DNA from: Deltaproteobacteria bacterium
GTDB lineage: Bacteria > Desulfobacterota > DSM-4660 > Desulfatiglandales > HGW-15
DNA: 64,000 bases
Assembly: GCA_016932235.1 (NCBI GenBank)
Contig: JAFGDF010000242.1
Span: forward strand, 10,770-74,769
Direction of reading: 5' to 3'
The translations under genes and the position numbers were made by a program. Below the pieces are notes generated by a model. The model saw only the letters and a list, made by a program, of their open reading frames with translations. It had not been told where the DNA came from and made no database searches. Numbering within the stretch: position 1 is the first letter of the stretch; the number at the start of each line of letters is the position of its first letter. This document shows positions 26,596 to 35,991 of the stretch, one piece after another.

Positions 26596-27018
26596 ATGTC
26601 GGATTTTGAACCCAGGATACTCGCTTTCTGTTGTAAATACTGAGCATATGAGGCCGCGGACCTGGCAGGTTCCATGAGACTCTCGTATCCGAGTAATATT
26701 AAGATCATTCAGGTGCCCTGCACAGGCAGGGTGGATATCATCCACCTGCTTAACGCCATTGAAAGCGGCGCGGACGGGGTCTATGTGGCAGGATGTCTTG
26801 AGGGGGACTGTCACTACATCTCTGGGAATATCAAGGCCAAAAAAAGGGTTCAATATGTCAAGAAAGTTCTTGAGGAACTGGGAATAGAACCCGGGCGGGT
26901 GGAGATGTTCAACCTGTCAGCGGGAGATGGACCCAGGTTTGCCGAGATAGCAATTGAGATGAATAATCGTATAAAAGAACTTGGTCCCACTCCGGTAAAG
27001 ATTAAAAAAGCTGCATAA
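26596..27018 (+). CDS. mvhD: MvhD-type electron-transfer subunit, selenoprotein (UGA at 26641)
   Basis: A protein of 140 residues when the in-frame TGA at 26641-26643 is read as selenocysteine (residue 16). The N-terminus reads ILAFCCKY-U-AYEAADLAG, the place where MvhD proteins normally have CC-x-x-C (FCCNWC-type) for a [2Fe-2S] cluster. The methanogen homolog VhuD is a known selenoprotein at this site. The start ATG at 26596 has AAGGAGG four bases upstream, whereas an internal start at 26674 would lose the cluster motif and has no ribosome site. Later cysteines (VPCTGRVD, AGCLEGDCHY) match the family. MvhD hands electrons to HdrA. It lies between hdrA and metV, 12 bp before metV. A hairpin follows the TGA. 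Confidence 0.85.
26658..26673 (+). promoter_or_regulatory. Bacterial SECIS-like hairpin in mvhD
   Basis: GGACCTGGCAGGTTCC can fold as GGA/TCC plus CCT/AGG with one bulged T and the apical loop GGC. Twenty nucleotides separate the TGA from the loop, and the loop begins with G. Both fit the known constraints on bacterial SECIS elements. Folding was done by eye only. Confidence 0.55.
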
Positions 27019-27030
27019 AGGGGTAGAATT

Positions 27031-27702
27031 ATGATAGTGGCAGATAGAAAAGATATTAATGAAATATTGGATATGATAAAGGACTGCAAAAAGGTTCTGA
27101 TCGCAGGATGCAAGGGTTGTGTTACCGTGTGTAATGTCGGCGGAGCAAAGGAGGTAGGGATACTGGCCTCTATCATAAAAATCGCCAGGAAAAAAGATGG
27201 TCTGCCCATAGAAGTGGATGAGGTAACACTGGAACGACAATGCGACCCTGAATATTTGGAAAAGATCAAGGAGACAGTCGGTACATATGATGCCGTCCTT
27301 TCAATGGCATGCGGTGTAGGTCCTCAATTTTTATCCGAGGCCTATCCGGATCAGCGCTTTTTCCCCGCTGTAAACACCACATTCTTTGGCGGGGCGGTTC
27401 AGCACGGAATATGGGAAGAGAGATGCGCCGGTTGCGGTAATTGCATCATCCACTATTTTGACGGTATATGTCCGATTGCCAGATGTTCCAAGAGCCTTTT
27501 AAACGGCCCATGTGGAGGTTCGTCCAACGGAAAGTGTGAAATATCAAAGGAAGTGGACTGTGTGTGGGATATGATAGTGAAAAAGAAAATGAAACAGGGC
27601 CGTATCGAAGATTTGCTTGCGTTCATGCCCGCCAAAGACTGGCGTACGGCAAGGGATGGAGGACCGCGAAAGAGTGTGAGGGAGGAACTTGTTAATGGCT
27701 GA
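27031..27702 (+). CDS. metV: MetV, methylenetetrahydrofolate reductase zinc-binding partner
   Basis: A 223-residue cytosolic protein of the MetV family (methylene-THF reductase C-terminal-type). The N-terminal half has cysteines in IAGCKGCVTVC (about 25-35) and RQCDPEY. The C-terminal part has the diagnostic CAGCGNCIIHYFDGICPIARC (about 131-151) and LLNGPCGGSSNGKC segments. In acetogens MetV pairs with MetF and links it to HdrA/MvhD-type electron carriers. The ATG at 27031 follows AAGGGG. Its stop overlaps metF by 8 bp (ATGGCTGA), indicating coupled translation. Confidence 0.88.
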   Translation: MIVADRKDINEILDMIKDCKKVLIAGCKGCVTVCNVGGAKEVGILASIIKIARKKDGLPIEVDEVTLERQCDPEYLEKIKETVGTYDAVLSMACGVGPQFLSEAYPDQRFFPAVNTTFFGGAVQHGIWEERCAGCGNCIIHYFDGICPIARCSKSLLNGPCGGSSNGKCEISKEVDCVWDMIVKKKMKQGRIEDLLAFMPAKDWRTARDGGPRKSVREELVNG

Positions 27703-28627
27703 TTATAGATCAGGAAGTAATCTGGAAAAGATATTGAAAGCAGGGCACTTCGCGTTCACAGGAGAATGCGGTCCCCCTCAGGGCGCTAATGTGGAGCATC
27801 TTAAGGAAAAGGCCCACCACCTAAAAGGCAGCGTGGACTGTGTAAATGTGACCGATAACCAGACTGCCGTGGTCCGCATGTCAAGCTGGGCCGCATCCCT
27901 TATCCTTTTGCAGGAAGGCCTTGAGCCGAATTTCCAGATGGTGTGCCGGGACAGAAACCGGTTGGCGATTCAAAGCGACATACTTGGAGTCTATTCACTC
28001 GGAATCAGAAACATGCTCTGCCTTTCAGGTGATCATCAAAAATTCGGGAACCACCCAGAGGCCAAGAATGTCTTTGATATTGACTCCATGCAATTAATTA
28101 ATCTGGTCAGGACAATGAGGGATGAGGGCAAGTTTATCAATGGTCAGGACATAGACGTCCGGCCGGAACTGTTTATCGGCGCCGCTTCCAATCCCTTTGC
28201 CGAACCATTTGATTTCAGGCCTCACAGGCTTGCAAAAAAAATTGCGGCAGGCGCTGATTTTGTTCAAACCCAGTGTATCTATAACATGGAAAAATTCAGG
28301 GAATTTATGAAACGCGTTGTGGACATGGGTCTTCATGAGAAATGTTATATCCTCGCAGGTGTTACCCCTATGAAAAGCGTAGGTATGGCAAGTTATATGG
28401 CAAAATCCGTGCCCGGAATGGATGTCCCTGACTCTCTGATTGAACGACTGCGTGGGGCGGGAAAAGGCAAGGTTGCTGAAGAAGGCATTAAATTCGCCAT
28501 TGAACAGATCAACGAATTCAAGGAGGTGGAAGGTGTTGCAGGGGTTCATCTGATGGCGATTGAATGGGAACACAGGGTATCCGAAATAGCGGAAAGAGCG
28601 GGGATGTTGCCCAGACCGGTGGTTTAA
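27695..28627 (+). CDS. metF: 5,10-methylenetetrahydrofolate reductase
   Basis: A 310-residue flavin-dependent barrel enzyme interconverting methylene-THF and methyl-THF. Readable family marks are FTGECGPPQGAN (about 20-31, with the catalytic Glu), VNVTDNQ, the LCLSGDHQ segment near 110, FIGAASNPF near 160, and FVQTQCIYNMEKF. In this setting it belongs to the methyl branch of the Wood-Ljungdahl pathway, running reductively or, in acetate oxidisers, in reverse. The start at 27695 is preceded by GGGAGG. It is the last gene of the hdrA-mvhD-metV-metF operon. Confidence 0.9.
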   Translation: MADYRSGSNLEKILKAGHFAFTGECGPPQGANVEHLKEKAHHLKGSVDCVNVTDNQTAVVRMSSWAASLILLQEGLEPNFQMVCRDRNRLAIQSDILGVYSLGIRNMLCLSGDHQKFGNHPEAKNVFDIDSMQLINLVRTMRDEGKFINGQDIDVRPELFIGAASNPFAEPFDFRPHRLAKKIAAGADFVQTQCIYNMEKFREFMKRVVDMGLHEKCYILAGVTPMKSVGMASYMAKSVPGMDVPDSLIERLRGAGKGKVAEEGIKFAIEQINEFKEVEGVAGVHLMAIEWEHRVSEIAERAGMLPRPVV

Positions 28628-28833
28628 TCCTTCAGTCGCAGTCGGGACTAAATAAGATTGAAAAATCGAGAAGCATGCCGCCCGCCAAGCATGTGCACCT
28701 CATGCGATTATTCTGCTTCCAGGGTTTTCGCCGGTAAAAAGAGTTCCCCATACTGCGTTTCCGCCAACCGGGTATTGGATTATTTCTATTAAAAATGTTT
28801 ATAAAATGACCCAGAAAGCAAACACCGTCGGTT

Positions 28834-29802
28834 ATGCGTCTTTCATGCAACCACATTAAGTCTCTATACAGGCCCTTTTATTTTGCCCGACCTTTTACCT
28901 GTCTTTTAAGTATTTCAGTGTTTATACTTTTTTTCACGGTCATTCGACCTGCTCCGGCCGAAGAGCAACCGGTAACCCTGGAACAGACCTACGGACAAAT
29001 CTCGGATAAACTGGCAAGCGTTGCATTAAGGGATTGCCTCGATGGCGGATTTATTTTGTCAGGAGGTTATTCCAACAAAAGAGTCCCCATACTGGTCAGG
29101 GAATACGGGCCTATGAAAAATCGCAAACCCCGGGCAAAGGTACTTTTGGTGGGAGGGACCCATGGCGATGAGTATGCCTCGGTGAGCGTTGTTTTCAAGT
29201 GGATGCAGATACTTAATATTCACCACTCGGGACTCTTTCACTGGATTTTCATTCCCCTTTTGAACCCTGACGGCCTGCTGCAGTCAAAGTCTACTCGGAC
29301 CAACGCCAGAGGGGTCGATCTTAACCGGAACCTGCCGGGGCCAACCTGGCTTGAGGCCGGCTACGGACGCTGGCAGGGAAAGGCAGGGAGAAATCCACGC
29401 TATTATCCAGGACCGTGCCCCATGAGCGAGCCTGAGACCCGCTTTCTGGTTAACATCATTAATGATTTCAGGCCTGACGTTATTGTTTCCCTTCATTCAC
29501 CGCTGAACCTGGTGGACTATGACGGGCCGGGCAAGCCTCCCTCCAGTCTGGGCAGCCTGAAGCTCCGGAGACTGGGAAACTTTCCCGGAACCCTTGGTAA
29601 TTACGGAGGTGTTCAGAACAAGACCCCCGTGATCACGATTGAACTGGCCTCTTCTTCAAGGATGCCCTCCGGCGAAGAGATTTCATCCATGTGGCGGGAT
29701 CTGGTGAAATGGCTAACCAACAACGCTCCGGTTGAGCCTCTGGATGGCCGGATATACACTGCTCAGGAAGATGTTCTGATTGATGAATTAGAAGGGGAAT
29801 GA
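28834..29802 (+). CDS. Secreted M14-family metallocarboxypeptidase/amidase
   Basis: A 322-residue zinc peptidase of the M14 type, close in layout to murein tripeptide amidase MpaA. The zinc site is H110 and E113 (GGTHGDEYAS) plus H221 (VIVSLHSP), and the general base is E270 (VITIELASS). GVDLNRNLP supplies the substrate-binding Asn/Arg. An N-terminal hydrophobic segment (about 23-36) ending PAPAEE reads as a signal peptide, so it acts outside the cytoplasm, probably on cell-wall peptides. The ribosome site at the ATG is weak. It lies alone between the two hdr operons and is not obviously tied to either. Confidence 0.75.
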   Translation: MRLSCNHIKSLYRPFYFARPFTCLLSISVFILFFTVIRPAPAEEQPVTLEQTYGQISDKLASVALRDCLDGGFILSGGYSNKRVPILVREYGPMKNRKPRAKVLLVGGTHGDEYASVSVVFKWMQILNIHHSGLFHWIFIPLLNPDGLLQSKSTRTNARGVDLNRNLPGPTWLEAGYGRWQGKAGRNPRYYPGPCPMSEPETRFLVNIINDFRPDVIVSLHSPLNLVDYDGPGKPPSSLGSLKLRRLGNFPGTLGNYGGVQNKTPVITIELASSSRMPSGEEISSMWRDLVKWLTNNAPVEPLDGRIYTAQEDVLIDELEGE

Positions 29803-29872
29803 GGTCTTTAAATCTCTCGTCTTCGCCGCAGGCAAAATAAGCGTTCTTTAAAAAATGCCCGGTAAAACAGGC

Positions 29873-32800
29873 CTAATGCATGGCCGTATCTATCATGGTG
29901 ATTATCTGTGATGCGTCAAATCCATGCATCCTGATCGCCCCTGAACGGCATGACGCGACGCATAGACCGCAACCTTTGCACAAGGTGGACTCGACAAATG
30001 CCCTGCCGGTCTTTTCATCAAAACGAGGTGCTGAGTAGGGGCATATTTCGACACACACACCGCAGCTGCTGCAAAAGGCCGGATCCACATATGCCACATT
30101 TCCGCTTACATGCACCGTTTTCGCGGAGAGGAGAGTCACGGCTCTGGCGGAAGCAGCCAGGGCCTGCGTTATGGTCTCATCTATTGGTTTGGGTGAATGA
30201 GCCAGCCCGCACACAAAAATGCCGTCGGTGGCACAATCAACGGGTCGCAGTTTCACATGGGCCTCCACAAAAAAACCATCCTCATTCTGCGGCACTTTAA
30301 AAAATCCCGAGATCGGGTTTTTCTTCTCGGTAACAATAGCTGAAGCCAGTACCAACAGGTTGGTGCCGATCCTCATCCTTCGTCTCAAGACAAAATCGGT
30401 AAATGATACACTGAGGTCGCCGCGATTTCGGTCAACAGACAGTCCTTTCTCAAAATCATAGCGCACGAAGGCTATACCCTTTGACCTTGCCTCCCGGTAC
30501 AGATCTTCCCGCAGTCCATAAGGCCTCATGTCCCTATAGACGATATATATTTTCACATCAGGGTTGATTTTCTTTAATTGAAGAGCGCTCTTGATGGATT
30601 CAGTGCAGCAGACCTTGGAGCAGTAAGGCCTCTCCGGTATTCGTGAGCCGACGCACTGTAAAAACAGTGCGGTGCTTATCTCTTTAAGATTTTGATTATT
30701 ATCTATAAAGCTTTTCTGCAGTTCCAGGCCGGTCACCACGCGTTCATCTTCCCCGTATAGAAACTCCTCCGGCTTTAACTCCATTGCCCCTGATGCAATC
30801 AGGGTGACGCCGTGTTCCAGGGCAACCCTCTTCCCTTCTTTTTCAATCATGGTGGTAAAAGCTCCGACAAACCCGTCAACTTTGGTTATCGTAGCATTAA
30901 GATACAGGTCGATATTAGGGTTTTCCTCTATATCTCTAATAAGGCCGGCCAGGTATTCCTGTACAGGCTCTCCTTTCCAGGTCTCATGAATAAACCTCGC
31001 CTGCCCTCCAAGCGAGTCGCTTTTCTCTATGAGATGAGTCTTATATCCCTGGTTTCCCAGGTTCCTGGCTGCCACCATCCCCGCTATGCCGCCTCCGATA
31101 ACAAGAGCGCTCTGCTGTATGTCCAGCACCGGCTCATGCAGCGGCTCATGCAGGGTCGCTTTGGCTACGGCCATCCTGACAAGATCCTTTGCCTTATCCG
31201 TGGCAAGCTTCGGATCATCCCTGTGTACCCAGGAGCATTGGTTTCTTATATTCGCCATCTCCAGCATGTATTTGTTCAGGCCCGCGTTTGCAAGCGTCTC
31301 TTCAAAGAGGGCTCCATGGGTCTTGGGAGTGCAGGCGGAGATAACGACTCTGTTGAGATTCTTTTCCTTTATCGTGCCAGCTATCTTGTCAAGGGAATCC
31401 TGGGCGCAACTGAAAAGATTCTTTTCCGCATACACAACCCCAGGAAGGGTTTCCGCGTATTCAACAACCGCGGGCACATCAACAATACCTGCAATATTTG
31501 TCCCGCAGCAGCATATAAATACCCCAATGCGCAAAGGCTCCCCCCTCATATCCCTAATCTGAGGGGCAGTCTTAACCCTTGTAAGGGTCCATTTTGACTG
31601 AGAAAGGCTTTCTCCGACGGCGCCAGCTGCCGCGCTGGAATCGATTACGGATGAGGGAATATCCTTTGGAGAATGGAATGAACCACAGACATAGATACCT
31701 GGCCTGTTGCTATTTACAGGAGCAAAGCTGCTTGTATTCGGATAATTATAATGGTTCAGGGCAAGACCCATCCTTTTCGCAAGATCCGCACCGCTTTCCG
31801 TAACAGACAGACCAACGGAAAGAACAACAATATCAAAATCTTCTTCCCGCCTCTTCCCGGTTTCATCAATGTAACTGATGAGGTGTCTTCCTGTCCCGTC
31901 CACTGGCAAAAGTCCTGTCACCTTGCTCTTGATAAAACGAACTCCGATTTCTCGCGCGCGGTTATAGTATTTCTCAAAATCCTTTCCGGATGTTCGAATA
32001 TCAATATAAAAAATTGCGGCATCAAGGCCTTTCAGATGTTCTTTAGCGATCATTGCCTCTTTTACGGCATAGGTGCAGCAGACACCTGAGCAGTATCCTC
32101 TCGCACCCAGGTGTTCATCCCGTGATCCTATGCATTGAAGCCACGCAATCTTCCGGGGCTCTTTTTTATCCGAGGGACGAACAAGATGTCCCCTGTAAGG
32201 ACCTGCCGCGGAAAGCATCCTTTCAAATTCAAGGCTGGTGACTATGTTGGGATTTTCCTTATAGCCGAAGGTATCGTGAGATAAGGGATCAAAGACCTCG
32301 CCTCCATGGGCCAGGATGATTGATCCCACATCCAATGTGATATCTTTCTTTTTGTCATCAAAGTTTATTGCCCCGGCGGGGCAATATTTCTCACACGCGC
32401 GGCATTTTCCCTTGAGAAAATAGATACAGTTTTCCTCATCAATGCAATATTTCAGAGGGACAGCCTGTTCATATTTGACGTAGATAGCCTTTCTCTGGGC
32501 AAGTCCTTCATCATGCTCACTCGGAACTTTTTTCGGACACTTCTCAGCGCAAAGCCCGCACGCAATACATTTTTCGACATCCACATACCTGGGATTCTGT
32601 GTTATGCCAACCCTGAATTTACCCTCTTCCCCGGAGACTTCCCTTAGTTCTGAAAGGGTAAGGAGTTCTATGTTGGTATGCCGGCCGACCTCGACCAGTT
32701 TCGGGGAGATAATTCACATGGCGCAGTCGTTTGTAGGAAATGTCTTGTCAAGCTGGGACATCATCCCGCCGATGGAGCCGAAACGCTCAACCAGATAGAC

Positions 32801-32893
32801 ATAATAACCGGAATCAGCCAGATCAAGGGCGGCCTGCATGCCTGTGATACCGCCGCCGACAACCAATACTGATCCGATTTTTTCCTTATTCAT
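29873..32893 (-). CDS. hdrA: HdrA, selenoprotein (UGA at 32716-32714)
   Basis: A protein of 1006 residues when the in-frame TGA (codon 60) is read as selenocysteine. The context is [15 protein letters not shown], the conserved HdrA site; the paralog at 22109 has Cys there. Upstream of the TGA lies a full FAD motif ([11 protein letters not shown], about 11-21), and the ATG at 32893 has GAGGG upstream, so the 5' part is real. Then follow [21 protein letters not shown], a middle HdrA region, a second FAD motif ([11 protein letters not shown]) and two C-terminal ferredoxin motifs ([23 protein letters not shown]). It starts 3 bp after hdrB, forming a complex with HdrB and the HdrE/C fusion that links cytosolic carriers to the membrane. 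Confidence 0.88.
32685..32704 (-). promoter_or_regulatory. Bacterial SECIS-like hairpin in hdrA
   Basis: On the minus strand CCGA-AA-CT and AG-G-TCGG pair around the apical loop GGTCG. The loop begins 17 nt after the TGA and starts with GG, similar to the GGUC loop of the fdhF element. The stem is short with a small internal loop, and it was folded by eye. Confidence 0.5.
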
Positions 32894-32896
32894 CTT

Positions 32897-33772
32897 CTAT
32901 CCCTCGCTTACATAGGAACTGATATCGCTGATCGCGATTCTATTCATATCAATCCCCAATTTCTTATAATCAAGTCCCATGCTTAATCCCAGAAGTTGAG
33001 GATAAAGAATGGACCCTATTGTTTCTTTATCTTCTTTATCCAAAATGATCATCTTCTGCACCGTATCAAACTGGATATGGCAGTATGGACATGCGACCGT
33101 AATAAAATTAGCGCCCGACCTCCTTGCATCATCCAGTTTTTTCCCGGCCAGTATCATGGATAAACCATCATTCACGCCCGTTGCGTGTGAACCGCAGCAT
33201 TCAAGTTTCAGAGGCCAACTGATACTCTTAGCGCCCGTTATCTCCACAAGCTCATCAAAGATGACAGGCTTAACAGGATCATCAAATTGTGTGACCTTGC
33301 TTGGTCTTAATATATGACATCCATAATGTGTAGCAATATTAAGATTTTTGAAAGGTTTTTTGATGCTTTCCTTTATTTTATTTACGCCTACCTTTTTGTG
33401 TAAAACAGATAGGAAATGGTTTATCTCTGCTCCGTTTCCATATTCAATACCTTGCCGTGAAAGCAGGCCGAGGATCTTCTCCCGAAGATCCCCATCCTCC
33501 TTCATCATATATTCGGCCCTTTTCAGGCTCCCGTAGCAGCATTTGCACAAGACCAGCATGGGATGGCCTGATTGGCCGGCAAGCGCAATGTTCCTGGCCG
33601 AAGACAGCATAAAAGACTCAGGATCGCTGTCCCGCATGGGATATCCGCAGCAATTAAACTGTTTTATATCAACAACTTCTATGCCCAGATTCTTTAAGAC
33701 CTCCCTTGCGGCTGATTCATACTGCCTGACGCGGGCAGGTATCTGGCACCCTATAAATAACGCGTATTTCAT
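32897..33772 (-). CDS. hdrB: HdrB-type heterodisulfide reductase catalytic subunit
   Basis: A 291-residue protein with both CCG motifs of HdrB: C near residue 9, FNCCGYP (about 40-46) and LCKCCYG form the first; HYGCH, LECCGSHATG and CPYCH form the second. In methanogens these bind two unusual [4Fe-4S] clusters that cleave the disulfide. In this bacterium the real substrate is unknown. It lies between the membrane HdrE/C fusion (12 bp gap) and the selenoprotein HdrA (3 bp gap), so the three are one operon. Confidence 0.88.
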   Translation of the reverse strand: MKYALFIGCQIPARVRQYESAAREVLKNLGIEVVDIKQFNCCGYPMRDSDPESFMLSSARNIALAGQSGHPMLVLCKCCYGSLKRAEYMMKEDGDLREKILGLLSRQGIEYGNGAEINHFLSVLHKKVGVNKIKESIKKPFKNLNIATHYGCHILRPSKVTQFDDPVKPVIFDELVEITGAKSISWPLKLECCGSHATGVNDGLSMILAGKKLDDARRSGANFITVACPYCHIQFDTVQKMIILDKEDKETIGSILYPQLLGLSMGLDYKKLGIDMNRIAISDISSYVSEG

Positions 33773-33784
33773 CCGTATAATCCT

Positions 33785-35536
33785 TTACCTGTTACTCCGA
33801 ACAGCAAATCCTTTAACTGCATCATTTTTCAGATCATAAAGAATATCCGTCACCTTGACTCCCTGAGGGCAATGCTCCTGGCACTGATAACAGGTGACGC
33901 AGTCCCATAACATATCCGGCCCCATGGCCAGTTCCGTAAGGCCCAGTCCAAGGCAGCACATTATCTGATGAGGCAGCAGTCCAAGCCTTTTTTGGGGATC
34001 ATCAAATGCATTTACCACAGGACAAACAGTCGTACAGTTCTGGCAGCCGAAGCAGAAGGCGAAGGTATCATCTTTTTTTATTGCGGAGACATTCATCCGG
34101 TTATTCCCTGCGGGAAATTCAATTGAAATACCCGGATCGGATAATTCGTCAAATCGACCGGCCAGGGCTTTACGCGCCGTATCAAGCGGTTTCGAATATT
34201 CATTTTCGTTTATCTCATCACGGTTCAATCCACGTACAAGCGATAAAGGCGAAAGGACCAGCGGCTCAGGGACGCCCTTTAGAGCTATCCTTTCCCTCGC
34301 TGCTTCCCAGAGATCCTTAAGGTTGATTCCCGACGGACATACAACAGTGCACCTGTCGCAGTTTGTGCACAGATATACACCTTCCTGAAGTGCGCTGAAA
34401 GCCTTCTCGTCTATTTGACGACCGGCAATAAATCGCCGTAAAAAAACCATTTTCTCCGATGGAAGGATATAGTCATTTCCTTTTGCCGTATGGGCCATCA
34501 TTGCAGAGCAGTACAGGCTGCATGTGCCGCAATGGGTGCATGCGTCAAGCTCCATAACCTGTCGGGTCGCTATGTTCATTTTGTCCGATACCCCTTTTTC
34601 CATCACGCTGTTTGCTAAGAGGCACAGGGGAGTGACAATGATGTGCAACATTTTGCTAAAAGGGAGATACGCTAGACCGAAAAAGCAGGCTATTATATGA
34701 AAATAATACAGGAAAACGTCCAGGCCTTCCTCATCTATCGTCTTCGATACAGGCCGTATCAGCGAAGCAACAGTGTATCCGACAAATGCGTATTTTGCCG
34801 GCGAATGGCACCCGGCGCAGTTCATCTCATGCACCTCCTCGCCCTTTTCGAGAGTTACCCTGTCAAAAGGGCCTTGGAGTCTTAAAGGAGCCAAGCCGAA
34901 TTCTTCTACCCACAAGCTCTCAAGCGCGGTCAAATCCAAATCTTCTTGTGTGTCAGAGTAATCTTCCACCATTCTGACAAAGGCCTTTCGCGATGTTATC
35001 TTTGCCCCTTCGAGCAATATCCCGGAAAACAGAATCACGACAATAAGGATGATGGCGTAGAGATCCATCGCACTTGTCTTCAATCGCGGGATTTTCAGTA
35101 TTATTCTTCGGAAAAAAGCGATTACTATCCCGATAATCACCAGAAGGCCGAAAAGATCTCTCAGTAAAAAATACGGATTCACGGTGGAATAATAGTCGCT
35201 GAAAATGGATGCAGTGATTACGCTGCCAAGGGCATGCATCAGGAGAAGCATTATAAATCCCGTGTAAATGCATATATGCATTATCCACCTGAGAAAGTCT
35301 TGACGCAGGATCCTCACCTGGAGGATCACATCCAGGACAAAGGAAGCCGTCAGTCTGAGAAACCTTTTGCTGAAAAAGACATTAACGGAGGATTGGACAA
35401 AAGAGAAAAACCTCTTGGAGGCTGTTGCCTCGTCTGGTAGAATGGAGACCGTTCGAGTGAACCAGGTTGATATCTTGTAGATAAGCCCCAGGACAAAAAA
35501 AGTCATGGAAATAAAGAGGAGAAGATTAAGAAACAT
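33785..35536 (-). CDS. HdrE/cytochrome c/double-HdrC fusion
   Basis: A 583-residue membrane protein. N-terminal helices (about 3-25, 85-108, 125-145, 158-175 and 273-300) form a NarI/HdrE-like cytochrome b. A heme c motif CAGCH (240-244) sits in a long loop between helices. The C-terminal half carries four ferredoxin-type sites: CTHCGTCSLYC (333-343), CTNCDRCTVVCP (390-401), CFGCQNCTTVCP (495-506) and CVTCYQCQEHCP (546-557). HdrC usually has two, so this looks like two HdrC modules in series. It likely moves electrons between menaquinone or a periplasmic cytochrome and HdrB/HdrA. It is the first gene of the hdr operon; a TTGACA with TATATC at 15 bp lies upstream. Confidence 0.8.
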   Translation of the reverse strand: MFLNLLLFISMTFFVLGLIYKISTWFTRTVSILPDEATASKRFFSFVQSSVNVFFSKRFLRLTASFVLDVILQVRILRQDFLRWIMHICIYTGFIMLLLMHALGSVITASIFSDYYSTVNPYFLLRDLFGLLVIIGIVIAFFRRIILKIPRLKTSAMDLYAIILIVVILFSGILLEGAKITSRKAFVRMVEDYSDTQEDLDLTALESLWVEEFGLAPLRLQGPFDRVTLEKGEEVHEMNCAGCHSPAKYAFVGYTVASLIRPVSKTIDEEGLDVFLYYFHIIACFFGLAYLPFSKMLHIIVTPLCLLANSVMEKGVSDKMNIATRQVMELDACTHCGTCSLYCSAMMAHTAKGNDYILPSEKMVFLRRFIAGRQIDEKAFSALQEGVYLCTNCDRCTVVCPSGINLKDLWEAARERIALKGVPEPLVLSPLSLVRGLNRDEINENEYSKPLDTARKALAGRFDELSDPGISIEFPAGNNRMNVSAIKKDDTFAFCFGCQNCTTVCPVVNAFDDPQKRLGLLPHQIMCCLGLGLTELAMGPDMLWDCVTCYQCQEHCPQGVKVTDILYDLKNDAVKGFAVRSNR

Positions 35537-35706
35537 GTGGCTCTCTTGTTTTTGGAGTAAAAAGATTATTTAAGGCCTCAAGAGATATAACAATCATGGA
35601 TGTTTGTCAAAAATAAAACAGTTTTTTCTTGAAATGAATGTCAATTATCTATTAATATCCTTCTTAAAAAAAGTTTTAGACCCTCCTTTACTTATACAAA
35701 TGTCTA

Positions 35707-35991
35707 ATGATTATAACGACCAAAAACGGGGGAAAGTACGATACCGAGACTGACCTGACCGCGTCAGAACGTCATCTCCTTCAGAAATTATTTCTCTGGG
35801 AATCCATGGCTTCAAGTGTGGAGGAATTTAACCGAAAAAAAGAAGCTGCACTCCTTAAAGGATGGAACAATACCGGCCCTGTAAGAGAAAGCAATGCGTT
35901 AAGGGATATTGTCCGCGACCTGGCAAGAAAAGTCGCAGACAGAACAGGCCCCTATCAAAAACAAGAGATGGATCATGAAGAAAAACCGTAA
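35707..35991 (+). CDS. Small conserved hypothetical upstream of sensor kinase
   Basis: A 94-residue soluble protein, mostly helical, with charged repeats (HLLQKLFLWESMASSVEEFNRKKEAAL). No domain is recognised. It overlaps the following kinase gene by 17 bp and is divergent from the hdr operon, so it is likely part of the kinase transcription unit. The coupling and coding-like composition support it as real, but the function is unknown. Confidence 0.5.
   Translation: MIITTKNGGKYDTETDLTASERHLLQKLFLWESMASSVEEFNRKKEAALLKGWNNTGPVRESNALRDIVRDLARKVADRTGPYQKQEMDHEEKP

Noticed and set aside
26674..27018. Shorter MvhD starting after the TGA
   Set aside because: It has no ribosome site and lacks the cluster cysteines; reading TGA as Sec gives a full-length family member.
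29873..32584. Shorter HdrA starting at a GTG after the TGA
   Set aside because: It would discard a perfect FAD motif and the strong start at 32893.
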